Shown: positions 43,429 through 53,832 of the stretch, in pieces
How positions within the stretch are numbered: the first letter of the stretch is position 1
How the letters are laid out: each line of letters begins with the position of its first letter
Source of the DNA: Megaustenia siamemsis
Lineage: Eukaryota; Mollusca; Gastropoda; Stylommatophora; Ariophantidae
Length of the DNA stretch: 64,000 nucleotides
Assembly: GCA_032433765.1 (NCBI GenBank)
Contig: JAVIAB010000024.1
Location: forward strand, 15,297,126-15,361,125
Direction of reading: 5' to 3'
Notes under the pieces: model-generated
Told to the model about the DNA's origin: nothing
Databases searched by the model: none
The model's input: the letters and a program-made list of their open reading frames with translations, nothing else
Program-made: the position numbers and the translations under genes

Positions 43429-44164
43429 AGTAGTATAAAAGGGTGTTTTGCGCAAGGATTTTAACATTTTGTACTGTATCGTGCAGCACAATCTTGTATC
43501 GTGCAGCATATTTTGGCACCATGCAGCATTGGCATGTATCGTGCAGCACAATCTCGTCGTGCAGCATGGCCTGCATCGTGCAATCTCAGGTGACCTCGCC
43601 GGGTGGTCGGTCTTATCTCAAGTGGTCAAGTGGTCGGCCTCGTCTTATCTCAAGTGTGCGGGACCAGTGGTTCTAAAACTTGTAGGTGTGTTTGGAGACC
43701 AGTGGTTCTAATACTTGTAGGTGTGTTTGGAGACCAGTGGTTCTAAAACTTGTATGTCAGTCTAAAACTTGCTGGGGGGTCGTGTTATCATCAATGTGTG
43801 ATGGCAACAGGAGGTAAATATGGAGACCAGTGGTTCTAAAACTTGTATGTCAGTCTAAAACTTGCGGGGGGGGGGGGGTCGTGTTATCATCAATGTGTGA
43901 TGGCAACAGGAGGCAAAAAAAGGCAAAGGGGGTGTTAGTGCCACGTCGATCATCATCGGGCCACATCATCGGGCCACCTCGGTCATCATCGGTCATCATC
44001 ATCGGCGCTGGGGTCGTCGGGTCGCTGGTCGTCGCTGGTCGTCGGCGGTCGCTGGTCGGCTCGGGCAACATCATCATGTGTAGTGATTAATGGTCGTCGC
44101 TGGTCGTTGTCGTCGCTGGTCGGCTCGGGCAACATCATGTGTAGTGATTAAATAGTGACGCTCT

Positions 44165-44618
44165 CTCTCTCTCTCTTATCATCATCATCAAGCCACACCC
44201 TCAACATCATCCCTTTATGTCTTATCATCACCAAGCTACACAAATTGACACATCATCATCATGTGCCACCATCATCATCATCACCAAGCTACACAAATTG
44301 ACACATCATCATCATGTGCCACCCTCATCATCATCAGCATGTGCCACCCTCATCATCATCATCATCATCACCAAGCTACACAAATTGACACATCATCATC
44401 ATGTGCCACCATCATCATCAAGCCACACCCTCAACAACACCATCATCATCACCAAGCTACACAAATTGACACATCATCATCATGTGCCACCATCATCATC
44501 AAGCCACACCCTCAACAACACCATCATCATCACCAAGCTACACAAATTGACACATCATCATCATGTGCCATCATCATCATCAAGCCACACCCTCAACAAC
44601 ACCATCAAGCCACACCCT
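44165..44618 (+). repeat. 81-bp TCA-rich minisatellite in left arm
   Basis: Units of about 81 bp start with caccaagctacacaaattga at 44369, 44450 and 44531, with shorter irregular units before (44229, 44282). They are rich in (atc)n and give His-rich or Ser-rich frames with no supported protein. Confidence 0.9.
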
Positions 44619-44778
44619 CAACTCTCTGGGTTCATAGGGGCTTTGCTCCGTCCTATATTAAGTATTCTCGGGGGGCGTACTAGGTGCGTAACAATGGCCA
44701 AAAAAGGGAACAACGCCGAACGAAAATATCCGACATCAAAAGGTTGTAAATCTCCCTCGTGTTCATCTTCTCTCTCGC

Positions 44779-45480
44779 TCAAACGGTGAAGTCTGTTAGA
44801 ATCTGCCTTGTCTTGGACACCTCGAGCACTGAGTCCAACTCGGCGTAGACGATGACTTGTAGGGGAGTAGTTGTGGGAGCGGCAAACTTGAGTTCTATCG
44901 ACAAGGGTCCGCTTGTGGCTAGCTCAAAATGGGAGCCGTCCAGTAGACTAGACGAGAGGTCAAAACCAAATAGACAATATCCGTCCTTGAACTCTCTATA
45001 ATCAACGTTATTCCCGGCGTCTTTACCAATCAGACCCATGGCCAGATTTGTGCCGAAAAAAGCTCTCGCGTATTGATTTCGTTCAAAGTCCATAGTTAGA
45101 GGCTTTCCCGAGAGGCATTTCCCGTCGACCGTCAGGTTCATATAAATCAGACCAAAGTGTTGAAAATTGAACGGGTTAGCTGAATAAACGCCATTAAACG
45201 CACTGGCCGTAATCAGACCTATCACTACACGGGTCGGTGTTTGAGACAAAAATAAATTGTCTTGACTGTGGGAGAACATCCCGCTAGCGATGGAAAATGT
45301 CTTGATGGTAACCCTCTTGATCGGGTACCGAGCATTCCTGCTTAAGAGAGCCTTTTCGTGAGCCAGAGAAATCGCGGGGTTTAGCTTAGCTTACCTGACC
45401 ACGAGCGCGGCGTAGGTGATAACACTCTTGTAACCCGCAGACCTATCGTGATTCATGAGGCTGAACACATCCTTAGAAGG
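44779..45480 (-). pseudogene. Capsid-like protein fragment, left-arm copy
   Basis: An intact 166-codon frame (45279-44779) is preceded in the same frame by further conserved-looking sequence to about 45480, interrupted by one TAA. Key segments (TPTRVVIGLI, NPFNFQHFGLIYMNL, GYCLFGFDL) resemble the C-terminal half of the invertebrate family often annotated as 'uncharacterized protein F54H12.2-like'. That family occurs in virus-like elements, and I infer it is capsid-related. The N-terminal half is absent. It translates identically to the right-arm copy, including the shared nonsense codon. Identification is from memory of the family and needs a search. Confidence 0.6.
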
Positions 45481-46160
45481 CGTGTTAGAAAATATTAGAA
45501 GTAAATATCGAGTCTAATGAAAAAGCAATAGAAAATGAACGCGAAACTTAGAAATATAAAAATGAAAACGAGCGTGAAACTTATGTAAAAATAACGAAAT
45601 AACCTTATAAAATTTAGGCAACCGCATCGACATGTACCTCGGCACGGGAGGGAGCGGATTATATGGAAAAGCATCTCGACTAACTGAAAGTTATTAAAAT
45701 CGCGAAATAATAATAATAACTCGAAAGAAATAAATGAGCGGAAAACTATGTAAGAACCCCACCGGAAGTGCCCTGTTTATGTCTGGTGTGTGCTGACTTT
45801 GGAGCGCTTGGTGTACTTGAGCGATAGTGATAGGTTAGTAGATTATACAACATCAATGAAAAACATTACATTTAAAACAGAAGACGAAGATATATTTTAT
45901 TCTTTTATTATCTCAATAGGTGTATAACATACAGTGGATATTATATAACATTACAAACATATTTAGTACACTGAGTAAATATATAGTACAGGGATAACCT
46001 TTATTTATAGCTATGTAGTTGGGTGTCTGCTTAGTTCTATGTCATAAATGAATCATAAGGGGTGAAACTGTTAGAGATTGCTGGGTAGTCTAAACTGGTA
46101 GTGTAAAGAGTTAAATATCTAAAGGCGTAGTCGAGACGTTATCATCAGCTACATTTCTTT

Positions 46161-46700
46161 TTATATATAGAAATAGGACAGAGCATTATTTGTTTGACTG
46201 TAGGAAAATATGGAATTATTTAAGACTTTGAAACCTACATTTTTCCCACCCTTAGCCTTTTGCGTAGCGAGAACCTCTAAAAACATATCTTTAGCTAATT
46301 TGTTGTGTTGCTTACTTAACCCTTTACAACTGATTTTATCGTAATCCCCACTACAATGGTACGTCTTACTACATAAACTAACAAGAGCCGTCCCTTCGGA
46401 CTCTAGTTTAAAAAGCCCGGGCGTTCGTTTGGTGTATGCTTTAACACCCTTACAGTTTACACAGTCTGGCTAATATGTTCATCGCAAAACTCGACAGGAA
46501 ACCAGTCTTTATATACGCTATTATACTCATTCCGCAGCCCTGACTTAACTATAGCCTCCAACTTAGGTGCACTTAAAGCAAAATATAAACTATCAGTATC
46601 TGCTTCACATAACTGAAAGTCGGATCTATCCACAAACTTATCTAAGAACTCGAAATAAAAAATCTAACATACGAAGTTTTGCATATCGATACACGAAGAA
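46161..46700 (-). pseudogene. Protein-primed family B DNA polymerase, C-terminal remnant
   Basis: Minus-strand frames read RYAKLRMLDFLF, then after a frameshift near 46655 FLDKFVDRSDFQLCEADTDS and LYFALSAPKLEAIVKS. Next come RTPGLFKLESEGTALVSLCS, KTYHCSGDYDKISCKGLSKQ and GFKVLNNSIFSYSQTNNALS. AKLRML, the catalytic DTDS, TPGLFK.E and the C-terminal GF.V.NN are hallmarks of the polymerase B type found in Polintons and related viruses. A TAA at 46457-46459 interrupts it. About 180 of over 1000 expected residues remain. It starts at the inner edge of the left arm. Confidence 0.8.
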
Positions 46701-46890
46701 ACCGATTTGTAGGGGTAAGTCCCATCCTACCGGGTGTGGGAAAACGGTATTTGTACAAAAGTTTATACAGAACCTTCTAGGAGGCAAGGGCAGAAACCTC
46801 AATGATGACTCACCGCAACAACAACAAAAACTACGAGAACTGACAAAAATGAATATAACTTTAAATTGTAAAACAACAACTCAATAATGT
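46699..46890 (+). pseudogene. Packaging-ATPase-like P-loop remnant
   Basis: Reads TKKPICRGKSHPTGCGKTVF, then VQKFIQNLLGG. PTGCGKT..V..F resembles the Walker A region of the FtsK/HerA-type genome-packaging ATPase of Polintons, but the first P-loop glycine is replaced by His. No Walker B region was found. It abuts the polymerase remnant head to head, suggesting a deletion removed most of the element's core. The 106-codon frame start upstream is spurious. Confidence 0.55.
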
Positions 46891-47156
46891 TGGGAAAAGT
46901 TGGAGGTTCGGATGCTAAAGTAGCTGATTTGGTGGTTAACAACAGGTGGCGTGTAGTTGAGGTTAGCATATGCGGTTAAAATGTCTTCTCGCATATCAAC
47001 TAAAGAAATAAATATAGACTCATATTCAAAAAGTCGACATCAAAACCATAAAAATCTACTCACATAGTCATACTAGTTAGACACAACGAGCAGGAAGTTA
47101 TATTCAAGGTCCCAAATGTTGGACCAAATCACTAAGATTTTACCCCATAACACACC
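46891..47156. other. Polinton core sequence, nothing recognised
   Basis: Between the ATPase-like remnant and the satellite. No conserved frame seen. Confidence 0.35.
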
Positions 47157-47303
47157 CACGACCTCTCGAGCCACGCTCTTAACAAACTACAAACTTAATA
47201 AACCACAACCTCTCGAGCCACGCTCTTAACAAACTACAAACTTAATAAACCACAACCTCTCGAGCCACGCTCTTAACAAACTACAAACTTAATAAACCAC
47301 AAC
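47157..47303 (+). repeat. 47-bp repeat, 3 copies
   Basis: Unit cctctcgagccacgctctta then acaaactacaaacttaataa and accacaa, nearly identical three times. Confidence 0.9.
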
Positions 47304-48650
47304 CCCACGAAACATGGACTTCACGAACCATCAACTAACGAACCACGAACCATGGACTTAACGAACCATCAACTAACGAACCACGAACTACAACCCCACG
47401 AACCACGGACTTAACGAACCACGAACCATGGACTTAACGAACCATCAACTCACGAACCACGACCCACAACCCCACGAACCCTGGACTTAACGAACCACGA
47501 ACCATGGACTTAACGAACCATCAACTCACGAACCACGACCCACAACCCCACGAAACATGGACTTCACGAAAGATCAACTAACGAACCACGAACCCTGGAC
47601 TTAACGAACCATCAACTCACGAACCATGACCCCAACCCCACGAAACATGGACTTCACGAACCATCAACTAACGAACCACGAACACTGGACTTAACGAACC
47701 ACGAACCATGGACTTAACGAACCATCAACTAACGAACCACAACCCCACGAACCACGGACTTAACGAACCACGAACCATCTTAACGAACCATCAACTCACG
47801 AACCACGACCCACAACCCCACGAAACATGGACTTCACGAACCATCAACTAACGAACCACGAACCATGGACTTAACGAACCATCAACTAACGAACCACGAA
47901 CTACAACCCCACGAACCACGGACTTAACGAACCACGAACCACAACCCCACGAACCACGGACTTAACGAACCACGAACCATGGACTTAACGAACCATCAAC
48001 TAACGAACCACGAACCATGGACTTAACGATCCATCAACTCACGAACCACGAACCACAACCCCACGAAACATGGACTTCACGAACCATCAACTAACGAACC
48101 ACGAACCCTGGACTTAACGAACCACGAACCATGGACTTAACGAACCATCAACTCACGAACCACGACCCACAACCCCACGAAACATGGACTTCACGAACCA
48201 TCAACTAACGAACCACGAACCATGGACTTAACGAACCATCAACTAACGAACCACGAACTACAACCCCACGAACCACGGACTTAACGAACCACGAACCACA
48301 ACCCCACGAACCACGGACTTAACGAACCACGAACCATGGACTTAACGAACCATCAACTAACGAACCACGAACCATGGACTTAACGATCCATCAACTCACG
48401 AACCACAACTCCACGAAACATGGACTTCACGAACCATCAACTAACGAACCACGAACCCTGGACTTAACGAACCACGAACCATGGACTTAACGAACCATCA
48501 ACTCACGAACCACGACCCACAACCCCACGAAACATGGACTTCACGAACCATCAACTAACGAACCACGAACCCTGGACTTAACGAACCATCAACTAACAAA
48601 CCACGAACCACAACCCCACGAACCACGGACTTAACGAACCATCACCCTCG
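47304..48650 (+). repeat. ACGAACCAC-type satellite with higher-order structure
   Basis: About 1.35 kb built from shuffled short blocks (cgaaccatggacttaacgaa, ccatcaactaacgaaccacg, acaaccccacgaaccacgga). A higher-order unit of about 355 bp is present at least twice; the rare variant ttaacgatccatcaactcac occurs near 48023 and again about 355 bp on. Confidence 0.92.
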
Positions 48651-49045
48651 TACACCCCAAGTTAATGCGCATCTCTTTATTCTGTATTTTCTCCAGCCTG
48701 TCAATTTATACATTATTAATAACAAACGCCTTAACAAGAAACACCGGGCACTCTTTACCTTCTAATAACTTGAAGTTAACACTTTTGTTAAAGACATTAT
48801 AGTATTCCTAGGTGAGGGGTAATTATCATTCTCAGGAGATATAGCGACTAGCGACCAGGGATAAGACAAGTGGACACAGTAGATGTCGAATAGATATGTC
48901 ACTTATCAATGACCCGTCTGATAAGACATGATAATTTGATCAAGTTTCAACATTAACGTAAATATACTAACGGTGCCCATGTTTTCTATAAGAGAAGACG
49001 GTGATTATAATTTGTCACCTTTTTTAAAACTGTTTAAAACGTTTA
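48651..49045. other. Polinton core, right part; weak LINE-like segment
   Basis: Minus strand near 48655-48715 reads RLEKIQNKEMRINLGCTR, resembling a LINE segment (RLE.IQN.AMR..LGCTR). The rest is unassigned. Confidence 0.35.
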
Positions 49046-49596
49046 GTAGATGATGATAACGTCTCGACTACGCCTTTAGATATTTAACTCTTTACACTAC
49101 TAGTTTAGTACTAAATATGTTTGTAATGTTATATAATATCCACTGTATGTTATACACCTATTGAGATAATAAAAGAATAAAATATATCTTCGTCTTCTGT
49201 TTTAAATGTAATGTTTTTCATTGATGTTGTATAATCTACTAACCTATCACTATCGCTCAAGTACACCAAGCGCTCCAAAGTCAGCACACACCAGACATAA
49301 ACAGGGCACTTCCGGTGGGGTTCTTACATAGTTTTCCGCTCATTTATTTCTTTCGAGTTATTATTATTATTTCGCTATTTTAATAACTTTCAGTTAGTCG
49401 AGATGCTTTTCCATATAATCCGCTCCCTCCCGTGCCGAGGTACATGTCGATGCGGTTGCCTAAATTTTATAAGGTTATTTCGTTATTTTTACATAAGTTT
49501 CACGCTCGTTTTCATTTTTATATTTCTAAGTTTCGCGTTCATTTTCTATTGCTTTTTCATTAGACTCGATATTTACTTCTAATATTTTCTAACACG

Positions 49597-50298
49597 CCTT
49601 CTAAGGATGTGTTCAGCCTCATGAATCACGATAGGTCTGCGGGTTACAAGAGTGTTATCACCTACGCCGCGCTCGTGGTCAGGTAAGCTAAGCTAAACCC
49701 CGCGATTTCTCTGGCTCACGAAAAGGCTCTCTTAAGCAGGAATGCTCGGTACCCGATCAAGAGGGTTACCATCAAGACATTTTCCATCGCTAGCGGGATG
49801 TTCTCCCACAGTCAAGACAATTTATTTTTGTCTCAAACACCGACCCGTGTAGTGATAGGTCTGATTACGGCCAGTGCGTTTAATGGCGTTTATTCAGCTA
49901 ACCCGTTCAATTTTCAACACTTTGGTCTGATTTATATGAACCTGACGGTCGACGGGAAATGCCTCTCGGGAAAGCCTCTAACTATGGACTTTGAACGAAA
50001 TCAATACGCGAGAGCTTTTTTCGGCACAAATCTGGCCATGGGTCTGATTGGTAAAGACGCTGGGAATAACGTTGATTATAGAGAGTTCAAGGACGGATAT
50101 TGTCTATTTGGTTTTGACCTCTCGTCTAGTCTACTGGACGGCTCCCATTTTGAGCTAGCCACAAGCGGACCCTTGTCGATAGAACTCAAGTTTGCCGCTC
50201 CCACAACTACTCCCCTACAAGTCATCGTCTACGCCGAGTTGGACTCAGTGCTCGAGGTGTCCAAGACAAGGCAGATTCTAACAGACTTCACCGTTTGA
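49597..50298 (+). pseudogene. Capsid-like protein fragment, right-arm copy
   Basis: Same product as the left-arm copy. The intact 166-codon frame is 49798-50298; upstream in frame there is SLAHEKALLSRNARYPIKRV (about 49718-49777) and further similarity back to about 49597, broken by TAA at 49684-49686. The preceding 250 bp are AT-rich with no sign of the missing N-terminal half. Because both arms share the stop, it arose before the arms were last homogenised or duplicated. Confidence 0.6.
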
Positions 50299-50310
50299 GC
50301 GAGAGAGAAG

Positions 50311-50460
50311 ATGAACACGAGGGAGATTTACAACCTTTTGATGTCGGATATTTTCGTTCGGCGTTGTTCCCTTTTTTTGGCCATTGTTACGCACCTAGTA
50401 CGCCCCCCGAGAATACTTAATATAGGACGGAGCAAAGCCCCTATGAACCCAGAGAGTTGA
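50311..50460 (+). CDS. Short unidentified ORF after the capsid-like frame (49 aa)
   Basis: ATG follows the capsid-like stop by 12 bp, as neighbouring genes in a compact viral cluster would. It starts MNTREIYNLLMSD and has no recognisable domain. In the left arm a one-base difference in a homopolymer shortens it. It could be the decayed start of the gene that once followed; a maturation-protease start is conceivable but not supported. Confidence 0.3.
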   Translation: MNTREIYNLLMSDIFVRRCSLFLAIVTHLVRPPRILNIGRSKAPMNPES

Positions 50461-50461
50461 G

Positions 50462-50862
50462 GGTGTGGCTTGATGGTGTTGTTGAGGGTGTGGCTTGATG
50501 ATGATGATGGCACATGATGATGATGTGTCAATTTGTGTAGCTTGGTGATGATGATGGTGTTGTTGAGGGTGTGGCTTGATGATGATGGTGGCACATGATG
50601 ATGATGTGTCAATTTGTGTAGCTTGGTGATGATGATGGTGTTGTTGAGGGTGTGGCTTGATGATGATGGTGGCACATGATGATGATGTGTCAATTTGTGT
50701 AGCTTGGTGATGATGATGATGATGATGAGGGTGGCACATGCTGATGATGATGATGGTGGCACATGATGATGATGTGTCAATTTGTGTAGCTTGGTGATGA
50801 TAAGACATAAAGGGATGATGTTGAGGGTGTGGCTTGATGATGATGATAAGAGAGAGAGAGAG
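50462..50862 (-). repeat. 81-bp TCA-rich minisatellite in right arm
   Basis: Inverted counterpart of 44165-44618 with a different number and order of the irregular units. Confidence 0.9.
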
Positions 50863-51544
50863 AGCGTCACTATTTAATCACTACACATGATGTTGCCCGA
50901 GCCGACCAGCGACGACGACGACCAGCGACGACCATTAATCACTACACATGATGATGTTGCCCGAGCCGACCAGCGACCGCCGACGACCAGCGACGACCAG
51001 CGACCCGACGACCCCAGCGCCGATGATGATGACCGAGGTGGCCCGATGATGATCGACGTGGCACTAACACCCCTTTGCCTTTTTTTTGCCTTCTGTTGCC
51101 ATCACACATTGATGATAACATGACCCCCCGCAAGTTTTAGACTGACATACAAGTTTTAGAACCACTGGTCTCCATATTTGCCTCCTGTTGCCATCACACA
51201 CTGATGATAACACGACCCCCCAGCAAGTTTTAGACTGACATACAAGTTTTAGAACCACTGGTCTCCCAGCACACCTACAAGTTTTAGAACCACTGGTCCC
51301 GCACACTTGAGATAAGACCACCCGCGAGGCCGACCACTTGACCACTTGAGATAAGACCGACCACCCGCGATAAACGAGGTCACCTGAGATTGCACGATGC
51401 AGGCCATGCTGCACGACGAGATTGTGCTGCACGATACATGCCAATGCTGCATGGTGCCAAAATATGCTGCACGATACAAGATTGTGCTGCACGATACAGT
51501 ACAAAATGTTAAAATCCTTGCTCAAAACACCCTTGTATACTACT

Positions 51545-51745
51545 AACATATGGAAGTCCAAAGAAATTAGGTTAAATACAAAAATACAAATGTTCAACTC
51601 CAGTGATAAGTCAGTCTTATTATATTGCTGTGTAACATGGAGAACAGCAAGAATGACAATCATGAAGATACAGACCTTCATTAATGGATGCTTACGCAGA
51701 ATAAAATGATGCATACGGCATGACAAAATCACTAACATCTTTACC
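51545..51745 (+). mobile_element. LINE-C fragment, right part
   Basis: Continues the left part after the 8.1-kb insertion: KSKEIRLNTKIQMFNSSDKS, then VLLYCCVTWRTARMTIMKIQ and LRRIK. Degraded after about 51720. Confidence 0.82.
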
Positions 51746-51840
51746 ACTATCTTTACCAATAACATCATCAAAACACTGTAAAAACACACAATTCCACAGC
51801 AACTCTGAACATCATTAATAGCCCAAAATTACCATCGGGA

Positions 51841-52777
51841 CATGTGTCATTACAGGTGTAGCCAGGATGCTTACATTGTAGGCATTTTCCGGATTTTTCC
51901 TCACATAAAGGACAGACACTAAGACAAGACCCGGAGCAGTCGTGTCCATAGATCCCATGTGAACAGTTGCCGTGACACGTACCGATAATGACGTTGCAGC
52001 CTCTGCAACACCCACTACACACTACACAAAACGAACAAGAATGCCCGTCCAGACAATAGGTGTCTGTAAATGTTTGCACCTCACACGCCGTCAGTGCACT
52101 GACGGCCTGCGAAATGGTCGGTAAGAACTCAATGTGTGCCATTGTCGCTTGTGTGGTGACTACAATAGTGTTCACAGAAATATTTGGGTATGATTTGAGA
52201 GCCACATTCCGACCCCCGCCAATGTAGATGAAGCAGATATTTGCAACTATCGTCCCTTCAATCCGTAACTTGTTGATCAGACCAGCCCAGAGCAAAAGAC
52301 ATCAATTTCATGCGAACTAACTACAAACCTTGATTCATTGTTATATGAGGTAGAACCATTTAGTTTTACTGTGAAACTGTCCAGATATGTTAAGTCATTC
52401 ACATAAATCCTAAACCAGGAGAACGGCAAAGATTGATTGAGAGTTGTATCAACTGATGTATAATCTGCGTCCGGATTACATGTGGTGTCGTTGTTATCAA
52501 ACAGGAAAGTAAGTTCAGATCTTTGGGCGTATTTGTAAACGAGATCCAAGTACTGACACTGGGGTCCGAAATATTCGTGCTGACAACTGTCATTGTTTGG
52601 GCATGTCCCTGTAGTTTTGTCACAAACTGAGTCATTATAGCAGTGACATTGTACCGTACAGTTTGCCCCAAACCAACCGTCTGCACAAGTTAGGTCATTA
52701 GCTTCCAAGGCCACGAACGAAGCCAGCAGAATAAAGACTTGATCTACAGCGGTGGTTAACGAACTGTGCACAAACAT
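51841..52777 (-). pseudogene. Secreted EGF-like / fucolectin-like protein, single frame with one frameshift
   Basis: ATG at 52777 begins a likely signal peptide (VFILLASFVALEA, residues about 13-26). It is followed by Cys-rich EGF-like repeats (CADGWFGANCTVQCHCYND, CDKTTGTCPN, EYFGPQC), then a region with fucolectin-type character (FSWFRIYVND, then YIGGGRNVALKS after the shift) and more EGF-like modules (CHGNCSHGIYGHDCSGSCLS, CEEKSGKCLQCKHPGYTCND). This EGF plus fucolectin-like layout is common in molluscan secreted or receptor proteins. A frameshift lies at about 52275-52295. A possible donor (ggtaatttt) follows CPDG near 51838. It may be a real gene with an assembly error, or a pseudogene. 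The function is unknown. Confidence 0.6.
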
Positions 52778-53084
52778 TTATTATCAAACCAGTGGTTACA
52801 TTTCTAAAAATCCGCCAACTCGTTGTGATAACAGATAGCGTGATGTTCAAAGTCAACATTGTTTACACCATGGTTCGAACACGAACAAGCTTCCATCTTA
52901 GTGTCCATGATTCACATCCATATGCTAAGACTTGACCCCGCACAACATCCAAGAACTCTTTCCTTTGTCTCAATTGTGAAAAATGGATTGCACAGCATCT
53001 TCCTCATTCATAGGAAAGGCGCTTTTGCCTGAGCAATTCTGCGGCTCACCTCTGCCGTATATCTAACATTTGAAGTTAACATTG
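52778..53084. other. Region upstream of the EGF-like frame
   Basis: Possible promoter or 5' UTR region of the minus-strand frame. A LINE-D-like segment may be present on the minus strand (tgcctgagcaattctgcgg at 53026). Nothing firm. Confidence 0.35.
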
Positions 53085-53262
53085 CTCCCATCATCATCAT
53101 CATCATCATCATTATCATCATTGAGGGCCGTCTCCGCATCGAAGATTGGCTACCATGGAGCGCCATTCTCCTCTGTCTCTAGTTTTGATGGTGCAGGTTG
53201 TCATAGTCCGACTTGTCCATCTTTTGATGCTAGTCGTCCACATTGTTCCCAGATATTTAAAG
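53085..53262 (-). mobile_element. LINE-I 3' end with GAT tail
   Basis: Same C-terminal segment as 908-1200 in the same orientation (ccgcatcgaagattggctac, atggagcgccattctcctct, cttttgatgctagtcgtcca), next to a (cat)n run at 53092-53120. Confidence 0.7.
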
Positions 53263-53499
53263 TTATTTACCTGTTTCAATATTGTTCCACTTGTCTTTGT
53301 TGTTCATTACAGTGATGTCTTTTTCTGTGTTGCTACCATTACTTATGTCTTTTTGCTATTGAGTCTGAGCCTTTATTTTTGCTTTCCTTCACTATGTCTA
53401 ACATTTCTTATAACTCATTTTCACTCTTTCAATTCCATAATAGAATATCTTTGATGTGGAGACTCACCCTCTGAATGAACCATCACTATCATCACCATC

Positions 53500-53832
53500 A
53501 TCATCATGTGCCGTACCGGTTGGCGTTGGCGATCATGTCCCTCCACAATCTTCTATCTACAGTGCATCGTATCAGTTCTGTTGTTGACTGTTTTCCATGC
53601 CATGACACCAAGCTATCCAGTATTTTCTCTCTTTGTCGTCCGCGATCTCTCTTTCCTTTCATTTTGCCAGTTGTAACCAAGTATTCCAACTTTCCTCTTC
53701 TCATGATGTGCCCAAAAAATGTTGATTGCTTCTTTCTGATGTTTTTTAAGAGCTACCTTTTTGTGTTGGCCTCTTTGAGAACTTTCTCATTCGTCTTTTT
53801 AGCTGTCCAGGGAACTATGGCAACCGTTGAAT
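53500..53832 (-). mobile_element. LINE-D C-terminal fragment, minus orientation
   Basis: Minus strand reads MRRGKLEYLVTTGKMKGKRD, then SWHGKQSTTELIRCTVDRRL and WRDMIANANRYGT. The part nearer 53830 covers TAKKTNEKVLKEAN. Confidence 0.88.

Larger units (their letters stand above)
43429..46152 (+). repeat. Left terminal inverted repeat (about 2724 bp)
   Basis: Inverted match to 49046-51544, ending where ttatcatcagctac (left) meets the complement of the right arm. It contains subterminal gtgcagcac motifs, a g-rich tract near 43865, the 81-bp array, and the capsid-like frame. It has about 128 bp (roughly 45960-46095) that the right arm lacks. Confidence 0.88.
43429..51544. mobile_element. Decayed Polinton/Maverick-like element, 8116 bp
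   Basis: Both ends start agtagtata when read inward (43429 onward; complement from 51544), and a perfect 6-bp target duplication aacata lies at 43423-43428 and 51545-51550. The flanking LINE-C fragment is continuous once the element is removed. Terminal AGT and a 6-bp duplication are established Polinton/Maverick traits. Inside are a family B DNA polymerase C-terminus, a packaging-ATPase-like P-loop segment and capsid-like frames. No integrase, full polymerase, maturation protease or minor capsid gene was seen, so it cannot be autonomous. The inverted repeats (about 2.7 and 2.5 kb) are unusually long and include coding sequence. Confidence 0.85.
49046..51544 (-). repeat. Right terminal inverted repeat (about 2499 bp)
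   Basis: Inverted copy of the left arm. Differences include the 128-bp deletion, a longer A/T homopolymer at 50371 (7 versus 6), and several indels near 51270-51400 and in the 81-bp array. The capsid-like frame translates identically in both arms. Confidence 0.88.

Noticed and set aside
44217..44789. His/Ser-rich frames in the arms of the 8.1-kb element
   Set aside because: Low-complexity translations of the TCA-rich 81-bp array; both strands are open.
46567..46710. N-terminal part of the 106-codon frame over the ATPase remnant
   Set aside because: It is the complement of the polymerase remnant; only the part after about 46700 looks ATPase-like.
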